The notes under the pieces are model-generated. The model was not told the DNA's origin, searched no databases, and saw nothing but the letters and a program-made list of their open reading frames with translations. A stretch of DNA of 64,000 nt, taken from NCBI GenBank assembly GCA_902789795.1, contig CADAPM010000005.1, positions 62,001 through 126,000 on the forward strand. The letters are read 5' to 3'. Shown piece by piece: positions 24,464 to 36,400 of the stretch. This DNA is from an uncultured Eubacteriales bacterium. GTDB lineage: Bacteria > Bacillota > Clostridia > Christensenellales > Aristaeellaceae. Position numbers and translations under genes: made by a program. The first letter of the stretch is position 1, and each line of letters opens with the position of its first letter.

Positions 24464-25329
24464 CCTTTCAGACCTCCCCGGGACACGCCGGCCATGATCT
24501 TTTTGTGGAACACCAGGAACAGGATGATGAGCGGCACGGAGATGACCACCACCGCCGCCATCATGGCTGGGATGTTCTCGCGGCCGAAGCCGTTCTCGCG
24601 GATCTCCTGAATACCGTTGGACACCAGGAAATAGTTGGGGTTGTCCGTGATCAGCCGTGGCCACACATAGGAATTCCAGCATTCGATGACCTTCAGGATC
24701 ACGATGGTCACCAGCGTCGGCTTGCTGATGGGGATCATGACGCGGGTCAGGTACTCAAAGTCCGTGGTGCCGTCCACCCGGGCGGCCTTGTACAGTTCAT
24801 CCGGGATCTGCTCAAAGTTCTCCTTGAGCAGGTAGATGTAGAAAACGGAGGTCACCGAGGGCAGGATCAGACCGGTGAAGGTATTGCGCAAATGCAGGTT
24901 GGTGATGGTCACGAAATTGGTAATGATCACCAGCTCGTTGGGGATCATCATCAGCGACAGGAAGATGGTGAAGGCCAGCTGCTTGCCCTTGAACTCCAGC
25001 CGGGCGAAGGCGAAGGCCGCAGGGATGATCACCACCATCATGAGCCCGGTGGTGACCACCGTGTAAATGATCGTGTTCAGGAAGTACCGCGCCAGGGGCA
25101 CCGCCGTAAAGGCATCCACATAGTTGCTGAGGGTCGGGTTCAGCGTAAAGAACTGCGGGATATACTCTGAGTTATACGCGCTGTAGCTCTTGAGCGAGGA
25201 GAGCACCATCCAATAGAAGGGGAACAGCACCAGGATGGCCCAAAGGACCAGGAAGCAGTAGTCCAGGCCCGTGAATACGCGCTTACGCACAGCGGCGTTG
25301 CGCTCCACGCGCTTGAAATCCAGATTCAT
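24460..25329 (-). CDS. ABC transporter permease, MalG type, second operon
   Basis: 289 residues, six membrane helices. FPFYWMVLSSLKSYSAYNSEYIPQFF, FARLEFKGKQLAFTIFLSLMMIPNELVIITNFV and the EAA-like YKAARVDGTTDFEYLTRVMIPISKP are typical; the C-terminus KKIMAGVSRGGLKG is the MalG ending. The start is uncertain. AGGAGG is followed at once by a GTG (25344), eight bases later by a TTG (25335) and 14 later by the ATG at 25329; the TTG has the best spacing. It is the paralogue of the permease at 15129. Confidence 0.92.
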   Translation of the reverse strand: MNLDFKRVERNAAVRKRVFTGLDYCFLVLWAILVLFPFYWMVLSSLKSYSAYNSEYIPQFFTLNPTLSNYVDAFTAVPLARYFLNTIIYTVVTTGLMMVVIIPAAFAFARLEFKGKQLAFTIFLSLMMIPNELVIITNFVTITNLHLRNTFTGLILPSVTSVFYIYLLKENFEQIPDELYKAARVDGTTDFEYLTRVMIPISKPTLVTIVILKVIECWNSYVWPRLITDNPNYFLVSNGIQEIRENGFGRENIPAMMAAVVVISVPLIILFLVFHKKIMAGVSRGGLKG

Positions 25330-25348
25330 CTCCAACTCCGTCACCTCC

Positions 25349-26245
25349 TCAGCGATAGACGTGCTTCTTGCTGATCAGCAGATTCACGCAGGTGATCGTG
25401 AGCACGATCACAAACAGGATCAGCGCTGCCGCAGAAGCGAAGGACGGATAGCCGCCGCTGTTGCCGTAGAGCATGTCGTACACATAACCGACGATGGTGT
25501 TCATGCCCGCCGCGTTCAGGTCCGTGCCGAACAGCGCCACGGCGTCCGAATAGGCCTTGAACGCGCCGATAAAGCCGGTGATCACCAGATAGAAGATCAT
25601 GGGAGAGATCATCGGCAGGGTGATCTTGGTGAAGATGCGCCAGTTGGGCGTCGCATCCAGCCGGGCCACGCTGTAATAATCCGGATTGACGGAGGCCAGC
25701 GCACTGGTCAGGATCAGGATCTTGAAGGGCATGACCACCCAGACGGTGTAGAAGCACAATACGAACATCTTTGCCCAGTACGGGCCGTCGATGAAGTCCA
25801 CCGACTGCCCGCCGAACCACTGGATCATCAGGTTCACCAGGCCGTCCGTGTAGGCCGTCTTTTTGAACAGGATCATAAAGACGAGGCCCACCGCCAGGGT
25901 GTTGGTGACATAGGGCAGGAAATAGATGGTCTGGAACAGGTCGCGCAGCGGCTTGATGGCATTGAGGCCCAGGGAGATCAGCAGCGCGATGCCCGTGGAG
26001 ACCGGCACCGTGATGATGACCAGCAGGAAGGTGTTGCGCACCGCTTGCAGGAAGTAGGGGTCGTGGAGCACGTAGGCGTAATTGTACAGCCCGATCCCGT
26101 GATAGGTCTGGGATGCGGAGTTGTACCCCTCCTCAAAGGAGTACACCAGCACGTCGATCAGCGGGTAGACCATGAAAACGCCTAAAAACAGGATCGCCGG
26201 CAGCAGGTACAGCCAGCCCTTGAGGTCGTTCTTTTTCATTTTCAT
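25349..26245 (-). CDS. ABC transporter permease, MalF type, second operon
   Basis: 298 residues, six membrane helices. TIYFLPYVTNTLAVGLVFMILF and the EAA loop YYSVARLDATPNWRIFTKITLPMISP parallel the permease at 14171, although the EAA residues are partly changed (SVA for EAA). The start overlaps the ATPase stop by four bases. With the MalG-type partner it forms the channel for the solute captured by the doubly anchored lipoprotein. Confidence 0.93.
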   Translation of the reverse strand: MKMKKNDLKGWLYLLPAILFLGVFMVYPLIDVLVYSFEEGYNSASQTYHGIGLYNYAYVLHDPYFLQAVRNTFLLVIITVPVSTGIALLISLGLNAIKPLRDLFQTIYFLPYVTNTLAVGLVFMILFKKTAYTDGLVNLMIQWFGGQSVDFIDGPYWAKMFVLCFYTVWVVMPFKILILTSALASVNPDYYSVARLDATPNWRIFTKITLPMISPMIFYLVITGFIGAFKAYSDAVALFGTDLNAAGMNTIVGYVYDMLYGNSGGYPSFASAAALILFVIVLTITCVNLLISKKHVYR

Positions 26246-27354
26246 TCCCCGTCCTTCAGGTCGAAGCGGATCCTCGCGCCCGTCTCCGCGTCAAAGATGA
26301 ACACCTTATTCGGATACAGGTCGAAGGTGACGTTGCTGCCGTCCTTCACCAGCTTGCTGTTGGCAGAGATGATGGAGCGGATAAAGGTGTTTCGGCTGTT
26401 GGGATGGGTGGACACGACGCTGGTGTCGCGGCCCATGACCTCCACGCGCTCAAGATGGCTCACGAACCTGCCGCCTGCCTTCGGGATGAAGCCCTCCGGC
26501 CGGATCGCAACGGAGACCGGCTGATCCTTGACGCCAGGCGTCTCCAGGATCGCCTTGTCTCCGACGTACAAAAGCCCGTCTTTCACGCTGCCGTCGAAGG
26601 TATTGATGGGCGGCGTACCCAGGAACTGCGCCACGAACAGGTTGGCCGGATCGTCATAGACCTCCTGCGGCGCGCCGATCTGCTGGATGATGCCGTCCTT
26701 CATGACCACGATCATGTCGGAGATGCTCATGGCCTCGTCCTGGTCATGGGTCACGAAGACGGTGGTGATGCCCGTCTCCTGCTGGATGCGGCGGATTTCC
26801 TCGCGGGTCTGCAGGCGCAGGCGCGCGTCAAGGTTGGACAGCGGCTCGTCCAGCAGCAGGACCCGGGGCATCTTGACCAGGGCCCGGGCGATGGCAACGC
26901 GCTGCTGCTGACCGCCGGACATCTCGCTGGGCTTGCGCTCCAGCAGACTCTCGATCTGCACCAGTCGGGCCGCCTTGAGCATGCGCTCGCGCATTTCTTC
27001 CTTGCTGAGCTTGTCCTTGCCCCGCAGGTTCTGCAGCGGGAACATGATGTTCTCCTCCACCGTCAGGTGCGGGTACAGGGCATAGTTCTGGAACACCAGG
27101 CCTACGCCGCGGTTTTCGGGCGGGAGATGGGTCACGTCGTCGTCACCGAACAGGATCTGGCCGCTGGTGGGCGGCTCCAGGCCGCAGATCAGGTTCAGAG
27201 TCGTGCTCTTGCCGCAGCCGGAGGGGCCCAGGAGGCCGATCAGCTTGCCGTCGGGAATCTCGAAATCGAAGTTGTTGACGGCGATGACCTCCCCGCCTTC
27301 CTTTTTGTTGCGGCTCGGGAATACTTTGGTCAGGTTTTTTAGGACGATCTTCAT
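26242..27354 (-). CDS. sugar-type ABC transporter ATPase (MsmK/UgpC family), copy 2
   Basis: 370 residues. Walker A GPSGCGKST, Q-loop FQNYALYPHLTV, signature MSGGQQQRVAIARAL, Walker B VLLLDEPLSNLDARL, switch FVTHDQDEA and a C-terminal TOBE-like part ending in FDAETGARIRFDLKDGE. By eye about three of four residues in the first 240 equal those of copy 1 at 13063. Gene order ATPase, MalF, MalG, binding protein is also the same, so the operon is an inverted duplicate. AGGAGGAAT precedes the ATG. Confidence 0.95.
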   Translation of the reverse strand: MKIVLKNLTKVFPSRNKKEGGEVIAVNNFDFEIPDGKLIGLLGPSGCGKSTTLNLICGLEPPTSGQILFGDDDVTHLPPENRGVGLVFQNYALYPHLTVEENIMFPLQNLRGKDKLSKEEMRERMLKAARLVQIESLLERKPSEMSGGQQQRVAIARALVKMPRVLLLDEPLSNLDARLRLQTREEIRRIQQETGITTVFVTHDQDEAMSISDMIVVMKDGIIQQIGAPQEVYDDPANLFVAQFLGTPPINTFDGSVKDGLLYVGDKAILETPGVKDQPVSVAIRPEGFIPKAGGRFVSHLERVEVMGRDTSVVSTHPNSRNTFIRSIISANSKLVKDGSNVTFDLYPNKVFIFDAETGARIRFDLKDGE

Positions 27355-27541
27355 GGGTGCGTCATTCCTCCTCGTTGATGAGCATGGTCAGTGCAGGCCT
27401 ACATTTGCGGACGGAACAGTCATCTGAAAAGCGCTGGAAAATAAAAAAGACAAGTCAGAATAATTTGCTGATTCTTCCCTGTCATAAGATAACCGCCTTT
27501 CCGTGTTCCAGAATACGCGAGTTTCCCGAATTTTCACGTAT

Positions 27542-27570
27542 ATTGAACCACAGAACGGCGGCTGTGTCAA
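27542..27570 (-). promoter_or_regulatory. possible promoter of the second ABC operon
   Basis: Minus strand TTGACA, 17 bases, TTCAAT (weak -10). It would leave a leader of about 180 bases before the ATPase. The 254-base gap here holds no gene that I can see. Confidence 0.35.
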
Positions 27571-27608
27571 GTATTTCCGCGGTATGCGGGCAAGGTTCCC
27601 GCGGCTTT

Positions 27609-28553
27609 TCAGGCCGTTTTCCTGAGCAGCAGTTCGTCCCCCTCGCGAGCCCGGTAGTCCTCGCCGATTTCCAGGATTTCTCCGTTTCTCCTGATCAGGA
27701 GCAGCGCGGCGCGGGCGTCACGCTCGACCTCCAACGCGGTCATTCCCTTCCAGCGGCTGTCCAGCTCCACGGTCACGGTCACCAGGCCTTCCATCAGGCT
27801 GCCCTTCCCCTGAGCCCGCCTGTACTGCTCCACGAAGCCCGCGGAGATGATGCCGGTGGGGATCGCCACCGCGCCCACGCCCAGGAAGGAAATGATCACC
27901 GCCAGGATCCTTCCGGTCACCGTAATCGGGTATATGTCCCCATAGCCCACTGTCAGCAGGGCGCTGACGGCCCACCACATGCCCGAAAGGGCGTTGGCGA
28001 ATTTGTCCGGCTGGGCCTCATGCTCCGCGCTGTACATGCACAGGGAGGACGCCAGCATCAGGATCAGCACGATGAACAGGGAGGACAGGATCTGATTGCG
28101 CTTTTCCTTGAGGACCGAGGTGATCACATGGAAGGAATCATAGGTGGCGTTGATCCTGAACAGGTGGAAGATGCGCACGACTCTGAGCATTCGGAACGCC
28201 ACCGCACCGCTCAGGAAGAAGAAGGGCAGGATCGTCAATATCTCCACGATACCGTCATAGGACACCATGAACCGGAGCACCGCCTCCGTCCTGGTCCTGC
28301 CCGGATAAAGGTACTCGGCGGTCCAGAGCCGCAGCGCGTATTCGACGCAGAAGATGAGCACCGTGATGCTTTCCACGGCATCAAACAGCCCTCGGTAAGG
28401 GGCCAGCTCATCAAAGGTCTCCAGGAACATGGCCAGGATGTTGGCGATGATCACCGCGACCAGAAAATAGTCGAAGGCCCTGCTGGGCCAGTCGCTGACG
28501 TTGCCCAGCTGGATGATATCGAATATGCGGCGCTTACGGCTGACCTTTTTCAT
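27609..28553 (-). CDS. voltage-gated-type potassium channel
   Basis: 314 residues. Six membrane segments: S1 FDYFLVAVIIANILAMF, S2 VESITVLIFCVEYALRLW, S3 IVEILTILPFFFL, S4 RMLRVVRIFHLFRI with regularly spaced Arg, then S5 and a pore helix with the filter TVGYGD and S6. A cytoplasmic C-terminus (VERDARAALLLIRRNGEILEIGEDYRAREGDELLL) resembles the TrkA-C/RCK ligand-binding part. It lets K+ pass, perhaps gated by voltage or a nucleotide. GTG at 28565 is an alternative start; the ATG at 28553 is preferred. It follows ftsH across a terminator. Confidence 0.92.
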   Translation of the reverse strand: MKKVSRKRRIFDIIQLGNVSDWPSRAFDYFLVAVIIANILAMFLETFDELAPYRGLFDAVESITVLIFCVEYALRLWTAEYLYPGRTRTEAVLRFMVSYDGIVEILTILPFFFLSGAVAFRMLRVVRIFHLFRINATYDSFHVITSVLKEKRNQILSSLFIVLILMLASSLCMYSAEHEAQPDKFANALSGMWWAVSALLTVGYGDIYPITVTGRILAVIISFLGVGAVAIPTGIISAGFVEQYRRAQGKGSLMEGLVTVTVELDSRWKGMTALEVERDARAALLLIRRNGEILEIGEDYRAREGDELLLRKTA

Positions 28554-28575
28554 CCGCTCCGTCACCCTTTCAATA

Positions 28576-28615
28576 AAACAGACCGCGGTTTGTTTTACCT
28601 CCCCGCGGTCTTAAA
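28576..28615 (-). terminator. Rho-independent terminator after ftsH
   Basis: Minus strand GACCGCGG and CCGCGGTC pair around a 14-base loop, followed by TGTTTTATT. The channel start lies just beyond, so partial read-through may feed it. Confidence 0.8.
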
Positions 28616-28617
28616 AA

Positions 28618-30504
<1,887 letters not shown>

Positions 30505-30508
30505 GGAC

Positions 30509-30751
30509 TTACCTCCTCTGATTACTCCGGCAACTAAACATTTCCGAAATCTGCTTGTTCAAAGCGTCGGCTGCTTTGTCGTCGTCAGTCGCCGATGCTT
30601 TGGCATCGCCTTCCTCCTCCTCCGCGCAATCCGGTGCTTTGTACGGCGCATCTTCCCGGAAACGTTTAATTGGCAGCGCAATATGTCCGATACCGGCACG
30701 GGAAAGCCCCGTACCGGTCATAAATATTATACGCTTTTCCATATCGGACAT
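30509..30751 (-). CDS. small acidic protein upstream of ftsH, uncertain
   Basis: 80 residues, starting ATG at 30751 (an in-frame TTG lies one codon upstream). The N-terminus is basic and Gly-rich (KRIIFMTGTGLSRAGIG); the middle is very acidic (EEEEGDAKASATDDDKAAD) and the end looks helical (ALNKQISEMF). No known family. Its stop lies inside the ftsH ribosome binding site, which favours a coupled gene, but the ribosome binding site of its own is weak and GC-rich spurious frames are common here. I would treat it as a candidate. Confidence 0.35.
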   Translation of the reverse strand: MSDMEKRIIFMTGTGLSRAGIGHIALPIKRFREDAPYKAPDCAEEEEGDAKASATDDDKAADALNKQISEMFSCRSNQRR

Positions 30752-30804
30752 CAACTATTTCCCGGCCTAAATCAGCCAGGAACCCGTCAAAAACGTGGCA
30801 GCGG

Positions 30805-32385
30805 TCAGAACAGCTTGACCAGCGTTCCCTCATAGAGCACGCCGGAATTTTTCGGGATGATATGGGTGATATCGCCCTGGGTGGAGATGACCGTGACCTG
30901 GGTGAAATAGTTGTTGCCGTATTCATCCACGATGACCACGCCGGTCTGCCCCATCTGGTTGTACAAGGCCCTCGTGGGCACCGTCAGGCTGTCCACGTTC
31001 TCGCCCAGCTGCACCTGACAGGAGCGGATATACAGGATGTCGCGCACGTCGCCGTCATTCACGCTCAGGCGCACCAGCAGCTCGCCACCCGCCCGGGTAA
31101 AGCTTTCCACCGTCGCGTCCACGACGGTGTTTTCAAAGGACTCGATGAGCAGCTTGTAGGTCTGGCCAGTGATCGGCGTCCAGTCGGCATCGTCGCAGAG
31201 CATCAGCACCGCCCACTTCCCATCCTTGACCAGGCGGTAGATGGCCACCGTGTTCCTGGTCGCCGCCGGGTTTTCCGGGATGTAGCCGTTGTACATGTTC
31301 CGGACCTCGCCGGGCGAGAAGTTGAGATAGGTGTTCAAATTGAGCACCGGCTCGTAGCCGTCGGTATAAAAGCTCACGATGCCATTGGACGAGGCCGCAT
31401 ACTGCTTGGTCCAGCTGGAGATGCGCTGCAGCTGGTTGTTCTCGTCGTCATAAAGGCGCGAGAGCTTCTGATCGTCCGGGTACTTCTGGCGCAGGTAGCT
31501 CTGGCGGGACTGGAGAATCTCCGTCATCATCTCTTCCTGATTGAGCAGATTTCCCCGCCCTTCCTGGATCATGGTGCGGGTGGTCTTCGCCTGCTCGCGC
31601 ACCTGGGTATCCAGGGTGGTCAGGCGCGCGTCGCGGGCCGCGCCGGAGGAAGAGATCAGGGTCTTGTGGTAGTCCTTGATCTGGTCCCGGTAGCGCTTCA
31701 GCGTGGTCAGCTCGCGGGTATTGAAGCCGGAGGTATATACCGTACAGATGACGGTCGTGCGGTCCACGTCGGTGCCTTCCTCGGCGATATAATCGATCTG
31801 CGAGATGCTCTCCTGGGTATAGACGGTCTCGTCCCGCACCAGCATGGCGCTGCCGGTATAGCGCGAAGACAGCACGCCCGCCGAGACGTAGCCGTACATC
31901 GCCTCCTGGGGCGCGAAGTGGCGGATGGCCGCAAAGGCGGTGATGCCCAGCACCGCGACCGCCAGCAGCACATAGGGCACGCTGGAGCGCTTTCTCCGGG
32001 TGACGACGCCGGTGCGCGGGACATGATAGCCCGGCTTGGCGGTTTTCCATTTCCCGGTGCCAGTCGGGTTATCCTGGGGCGGCACTTCCTCCTCGTCCGG
32101 ATCTTCCTGGAATACGGGCGGCGCCTGGCCGGCCGCGCGCTGCGGCGCGGCCCCCTGCGGGGCATAGCCGTAGCCGTTCTGATTCATGCCGGGCATGCCC
32201 GCGGGCTGCTGATATCCGCCCTGGCTGTATTCCGGGGCCGGGGTATAGACCGGCGGCCCGTCATTGCCCAGCAGGGACGGATCCAGCTGAACGGGCGGCG
32301 GCACATTGCCGGCCTGCCGCTGGTTCTCCTCCTGGGGTCCGCCCATGCGGGTAAAGAATTGGTTATCGTCCTGATACGACGGCAT
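30805..32385 (-). CDS. HlyD-like membrane-anchored adaptor protein
   Basis: 526 residues. The first 130 are rich in Pro, Gln and Gly (cytoplasmic). One membrane helix at 137-154 follows an RRKRS anchor. Outside, a lipoyl-like half (YGYVSAGVLSSRYTGSAMLVRDETVY), a coiled coil (about 240-325, RYRDQIKDYHKTL to QEEMMTEIL) and beta-barrel parts (LTVPTRALYNQMGQTGVVIVDEYGNNYFTQV) give the layout of HlyD-family periplasmic adaptors. There is no ABC or RND pump nearby. In Bacillota such proteins occur beside cell-division or wall genes. The role here is unknown. Confidence 0.78.
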   Translation of the reverse strand: MPSYQDDNQFFTRMGGPQEENQRQAGNVPPPVQLDPSLLGNDGPPVYTPAPEYSQGGYQQPAGMPGMNQNGYGYAPQGAAPQRAAGQAPPVFQEDPDEEEVPPQDNPTGTGKWKTAKPGYHVPRTGVVTRRKRSSVPYVLLAVAVLGITAFAAIRHFAPQEAMYGYVSAGVLSSRYTGSAMLVRDETVYTQESISQIDYIAEEGTDVDRTTVICTVYTSGFNTRELTTLKRYRDQIKDYHKTLISSSGAARDARLTTLDTQVREQAKTTRTMIQEGRGNLLNQEEMMTEILQSRQSYLRQKYPDDQKLSRLYDDENNQLQRISSWTKQYAASSNGIVSFYTDGYEPVLNLNTYLNFSPGEVRNMYNGYIPENPAATRNTVAIYRLVKDGKWAVLMLCDDADWTPITGQTYKLLIESFENTVVDATVESFTRAGGELLVRLSVNDGDVRDILYIRSCQVQLGENVDSLTVPTRALYNQMGQTGVVIVDEYGNNYFTQVTVISTQGDITHIIPKNSGVLYEGTLVKLF

Positions 32386-32420
32386 AGCTTTGGTCTGACT
32401 CCCTTCCTATACTCGTCTGA

Positions 32421-33416
32421 TTACTGAAAGTGGAACGCAGTAACAGAATCCTCGTCATCGTCCTCTGTCACTTCCCAGTATTCGGGATGCTCCTCCCGGT
32501 AGCGCTCCGTATACTTGAGCAGCGCCAGCTGGGTCTGCTGCCCGGCGACGCCGGTCTGTTCGATGCCCTGGGATTTCTGGAACGCGCGGATCGCCTCCGC
32601 GGTGTGGTTCCCGTAGGTGCCGGTCACATAGGTATCGCTGAGGAGGCCTACATCGTTGAGCATCTGCTGGAGATCCGTGACCTTGCGGCCTTCACAGCCG
32701 CCTTTGATCACCAGGTCCGCCAGATCGTGCACGGTGCCGTAGCCCAGGATCGTTTCCTCCGTCAGCTTATAGGCCGTTTCCTGCACGCGGTCCGGTTTGT
32801 TGCCCTCGAGGGCATAGACCAGCACGTTCCCGTCCCGATCCCTGGTGCAGAATTCAACCATGGCCACGTGGGTCGTATCGCTGGCGGAAGACTGCGAAAA
32901 GAAGGCCCAGTCCCCCGGCTGCGGGATATACCCGTTCTTGCCGATGGCCTCCTCACTGCCGCGGTACCACTGGGAGCCCCAGCCCGGCACCGTGCCGCGC
33001 CTGGCGATATAGCGCCCTTCCTTCAAAAACCAGCGCATGCCGACATTCTTGCTGCTGTACCTCGGGTAATAGACCGTCAGGATCTTCCTGCCGGTCAGCT
33101 GATCCACCTGATCCACGCACCAGCACAGGTATTCGGCGCACCATTCCGCAGCCGGATCGCCGGCCCATTTCCCGTATTTGGTGATATTGCCGCGCTCTTC
33201 CGTATAGCCCAGCTCCGCCCGGGCGATCTTCAGCAGCTGCCGGACGTGCTCGGGCACCGGCTCGACCGGGTCGATGATCGTCTCATGGGCGGCCTGCAGC
33301 TTGTTGAGCAGGTCCTGCGGCAGATCGATCCAGTCCGGTTCCGCGCCGGCGGCCGCTGTCAGCAGCACCAGCGTAATCAGCAGCGCCGCCGTATGTTTTA
33401 ACCAATGTCGCGTCAT
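32421..33416 (-). CDS. secreted CHAP-domain hydrolase with peptidoglycan-binding domain
   Basis: 331 residues with a signal peptide (TAALLITLVLLTAAAGA). Residues about 65-215 form a CHAP-like amidase: ELGYTEERGNITKYGKW, the catalytic Cys in AEWCAEYLCWC, and His in SDTTHVAMVEF. Residues about 238-300 form a PG_binding_1 repeat (VTDLQQMLNDVGLLSDTYVTGTYGNHTAEAIRAFQKSQG). It should cut peptide bonds in peptidoglycan. Its ATG lies three bases after the stop of the big SH3 protein, so the two are cotranscribed and probably act on the same wall. Confidence 0.88.
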   Translation of the reverse strand: MTRHWLKHTAALLITLVLLTAAAGAEPDWIDLPQDLLNKLQAAHETIIDPVEPVPEHVRQLLKIARAELGYTEERGNITKYGKWAGDPAAEWCAEYLCWCVDQVDQLTGRKILTVYYPRYSSKNVGMRWFLKEGRYIARRGTVPGWGSQWYRGSEEAIGKNGYIPQPGDWAFFSQSSASDTTHVAMVEFCTRDRDGNVLVYALEGNKPDRVQETAYKLTEETILGYGTVHDLADLVIKGGCEGRKVTDLQQMLNDVGLLSDTYVTGTYGNHTAEAIRAFQKSQGIEQTGVAGQQTQLALLKYTERYREEHPEYWEVTEDDDEDSVTAFHFQ

Positions 33417-33419
33417 TGA

Positions 33420-36400
33420 TCAGAATCCATCCTCGTCATAATGATTGCGGTCGGTCCTCCTCCGCCGGGTCGTTCCCGGCATGGGCGTCGGACCGGCGGC
33501 CGGGCGTTCCTGCGCAGCCGGAGTTTCAGCCTCCTCGTTCGTCACTGCAGGAGCTTTTACCGGCATGTCTGGCCGCCTGAAGGGCCGGGTGCCGTCGTCC
33601 GTTTCCCGCGCGGCGGCGGTCTTGGTCACCGGCGGCACGTATTCGCCTTCGTCCCCGGGGCCCCGCGCACCGGTAGGTGCGGGCTTCGCGAAGGATTCGA
33701 GGTCGTACCCCGCCGGTGCGTCGCGCCGATAGGTCCGCGGCCTGCGTTCATTATCGGTCTCCGTTTCAGTATGCTGCTGACGGCGGCGGATCGCCTGCGC
33801 CCGCTGCATGGCCTGGCGGCGCTTTTTGCCGCGGTAGGCCTGCCAGGCGAAGAGGGCTCCTCCGCCCACCGCCAGGACACCCGCGCCGATCAGGATCGCG
33901 CCGAAATTGATGCCGCCCGTCGCATTGGGCTGGGGCGTACGGTCCAGGTTCGTGATGATGGTCGGCTGAGGCGTCGGCGGCATGGTGACCGCTGTTGTCG
34001 GCGTCGGGGTCGTCACAGAGGCCACGGCAGCCGGCGTCACATAGGGGTTGAAGGGCTCAAAGGAAGCCGTGAGGGAAGGGTTCGTCCACTGGTTCACCAG
34101 ATAGGTCTCGTAGGACTGGATCGAGTCCGCGCCGGTCACGGTCGTTTCCGTCGTGTTGGCGGACTTAAACTCCTCGCTGGTCACCACACTCGTCAGCTCG
34201 CCCTGGGTCAGGATCTGCACATAATCCGCGCGGATATAGCCCACGAGGCCGTTATACATGACCTGGTCCCAGACCTGCTGGTCCTCGCCCAGGAAGCTGC
34301 CCTGGACCTGTACGAACTCGTTGCGGCTCATCAGGCGCAGGGAGGTACCGGAGGTCAGGCTCGCTTCCGACCGCAGGTTCGCGCGGTCCGGCTTGATGAT
34401 GCCCCAGCAGGACGCCATGGCGCTCTGGGCCCGGGGCGTGGCCGTGACCACCGGTGTCGGGGTCGGGCGGGAGTGATTCGCCTCCAGGTACGCGACGATC
34501 TCCATATCAGTCATCTGGCGCAGCATGTCCCTGCGCACGTAGCCCAGATACATGCCGTTCTGGATCAGGCACCAGCTGGCGCCGTCTTCGGCTGTGGACT
34601 GGCGCAGCACGCTCACCACATCCCCCTGGTAGAGGACGGCGATGTACTGCGCGTTGGAGTTCATCTGCTGGCGCATCGGCGCGCCATCCATCAGGATCAC
34701 CGCATAGCCCGTGAAGGGCAGCGGCGTGTTTTCCGGGGTCGGCATCGGCGTGGCGGTGGCCAGGGTCTCCAGATAGTCCTGGGCCGCTTCGTTGGACACA
34801 TGGAAGAGCCTGTCGTCCTCCACGAAGCCCGTGACGCCGCTGGACACGACGCGCACGGAATCCCAGCAGACGCCGTTGATATAGGTCTGCCCCTGCACCA
34901 TCACCAGCGTCTCCCCGTTCAGGGTCGCCAGCGCGGGATTGTCATTGCTGAGCCCGCCCCGCACCACGGCCCGGGTGTTGGTGATCGCATAGCCGGTATA
35001 GGGCAGCGGCGTGGCGGTCATGAACGGCGTGGGCGTCAGAGGCGCGAGGGTCGGCGTCGGGGTCGGGATGAAGGCAGTGGGGGTCGAAGTGGGCACCCTC
35101 GTGGCCGGCGCTGTATGGGTGGGCACCGCCGTGGGCAGGGAAAGCTGCAAATTCTGGCTCTCAGCGGCGGAGTAAATATCCACAAACTCCGACATGATAT
35201 AGCCTTCCTTGCCGTTAAAACGGACCTTGCACCACAGGGTGCCGTCCTCGTCCGTGATCTCATCCACGAATACGCGGACGTTTTTCCTCAGCTCCTGGAG
35301 CTTTTTGCCGTTAGGCGCTGCGCGGAACCAGACCTTCTTGTTGGTCTGCGCCCAGCGCTCCACATAGCCGCTGTCCCCGAAGCTGTTTTCATCATCCTTT
35401 GTGCCCAGCAGCACCTGGACATCCGCGTCCGATAGCTCGTTCACCACGCTGGCGCTCACATAGCCCTGGCGCTCGTTGACGCTGACATAGTACCATTTTC
35501 CGCCGGCGGTCGCGGTGCCCTTGATCTCGATGATGTCCGTCTTGCTGATCTTGCCGATGATATTGCTGTCGTTGGCGGTGCTCGGCGAGGAGCGGAGGTT
35601 GACGGAATCATTCTTGGACCGGGCGTAGCCGGTGGCCGGGATCACCTGGTAGCTGTCCTTGGGCTCATCCTCGGCCTTGGTCTTGCGGTAATAGAAGGTC
35701 ACCAGGTCCGCGTCCGCGTGGCCCTGATCGTCCACATTGACCGTCAGGGAGGGGGTCAGCTGCTCATAGCCTTCCTGCAGATCCACGGGCGAGGCGTAGA
35801 TGGTGTTCTTTCCGAAATCGAGGGTCGTGATCGTGGAGGTGGCGATCTGCGTCCCATCCTCCGCGAAATACTGCACAATCAGCTCCGGCATCGTGACTGC
35901 ATTGCCCTCTGGCGCATAGATGAAGGTGATCTGGTTCGGCTCCGCCCGGCCGTCTGCGTCGAGGGTGACTGTCACCTGCTCCGCAGAGATCAGCCGGTAG
36001 CCTGTGCGGATGCCGTCCGCGCCGCTCAGCACGGTGGTGCCTTCGTACACGGTGATCGGTTCAGAATAGTCCAGGGAGGAATCGCCCTGATAGACATAGG
36101 ACACCTGAACAAAGCCGACGGCGCGGGCCGGCTGGGGCGTCGCCGTGGCCTCGGGCTCCGGGGTGGCGGTGGGGGCCGCCGTCTGCGGGATCTCCAGGCG
36201 GTAACGGAAGGTGACCGATACGCTCTCTCCGCTGGCGGGCAGCGTCACCTGCTTGACCTCATCGTCGTCGAGCACGTAGTAGTCCTGCAGCTGCTCGGGC
36301 GCGCAGTACACGGTCATCTCCTGACCGGGCGCTCCGCTGAGCCAGCCCTCCTGGGCCACGTCACGGCCATCCGTATCCACATACCTGACCGATACCAGCG

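Noticed and set aside
27355-27608. Short minus-strand frame at 27388-27570 in the gap before the second ABC operon
   Set aside because: No ribosome binding site, no signature, and AT-rich promoter-like sequence.
30555-30770. Plus-strand 71-residue frame in the ftsH upstream region
   Set aside because: No ribosome binding site and no conserved feature; the minus-strand frame there is more plausible.
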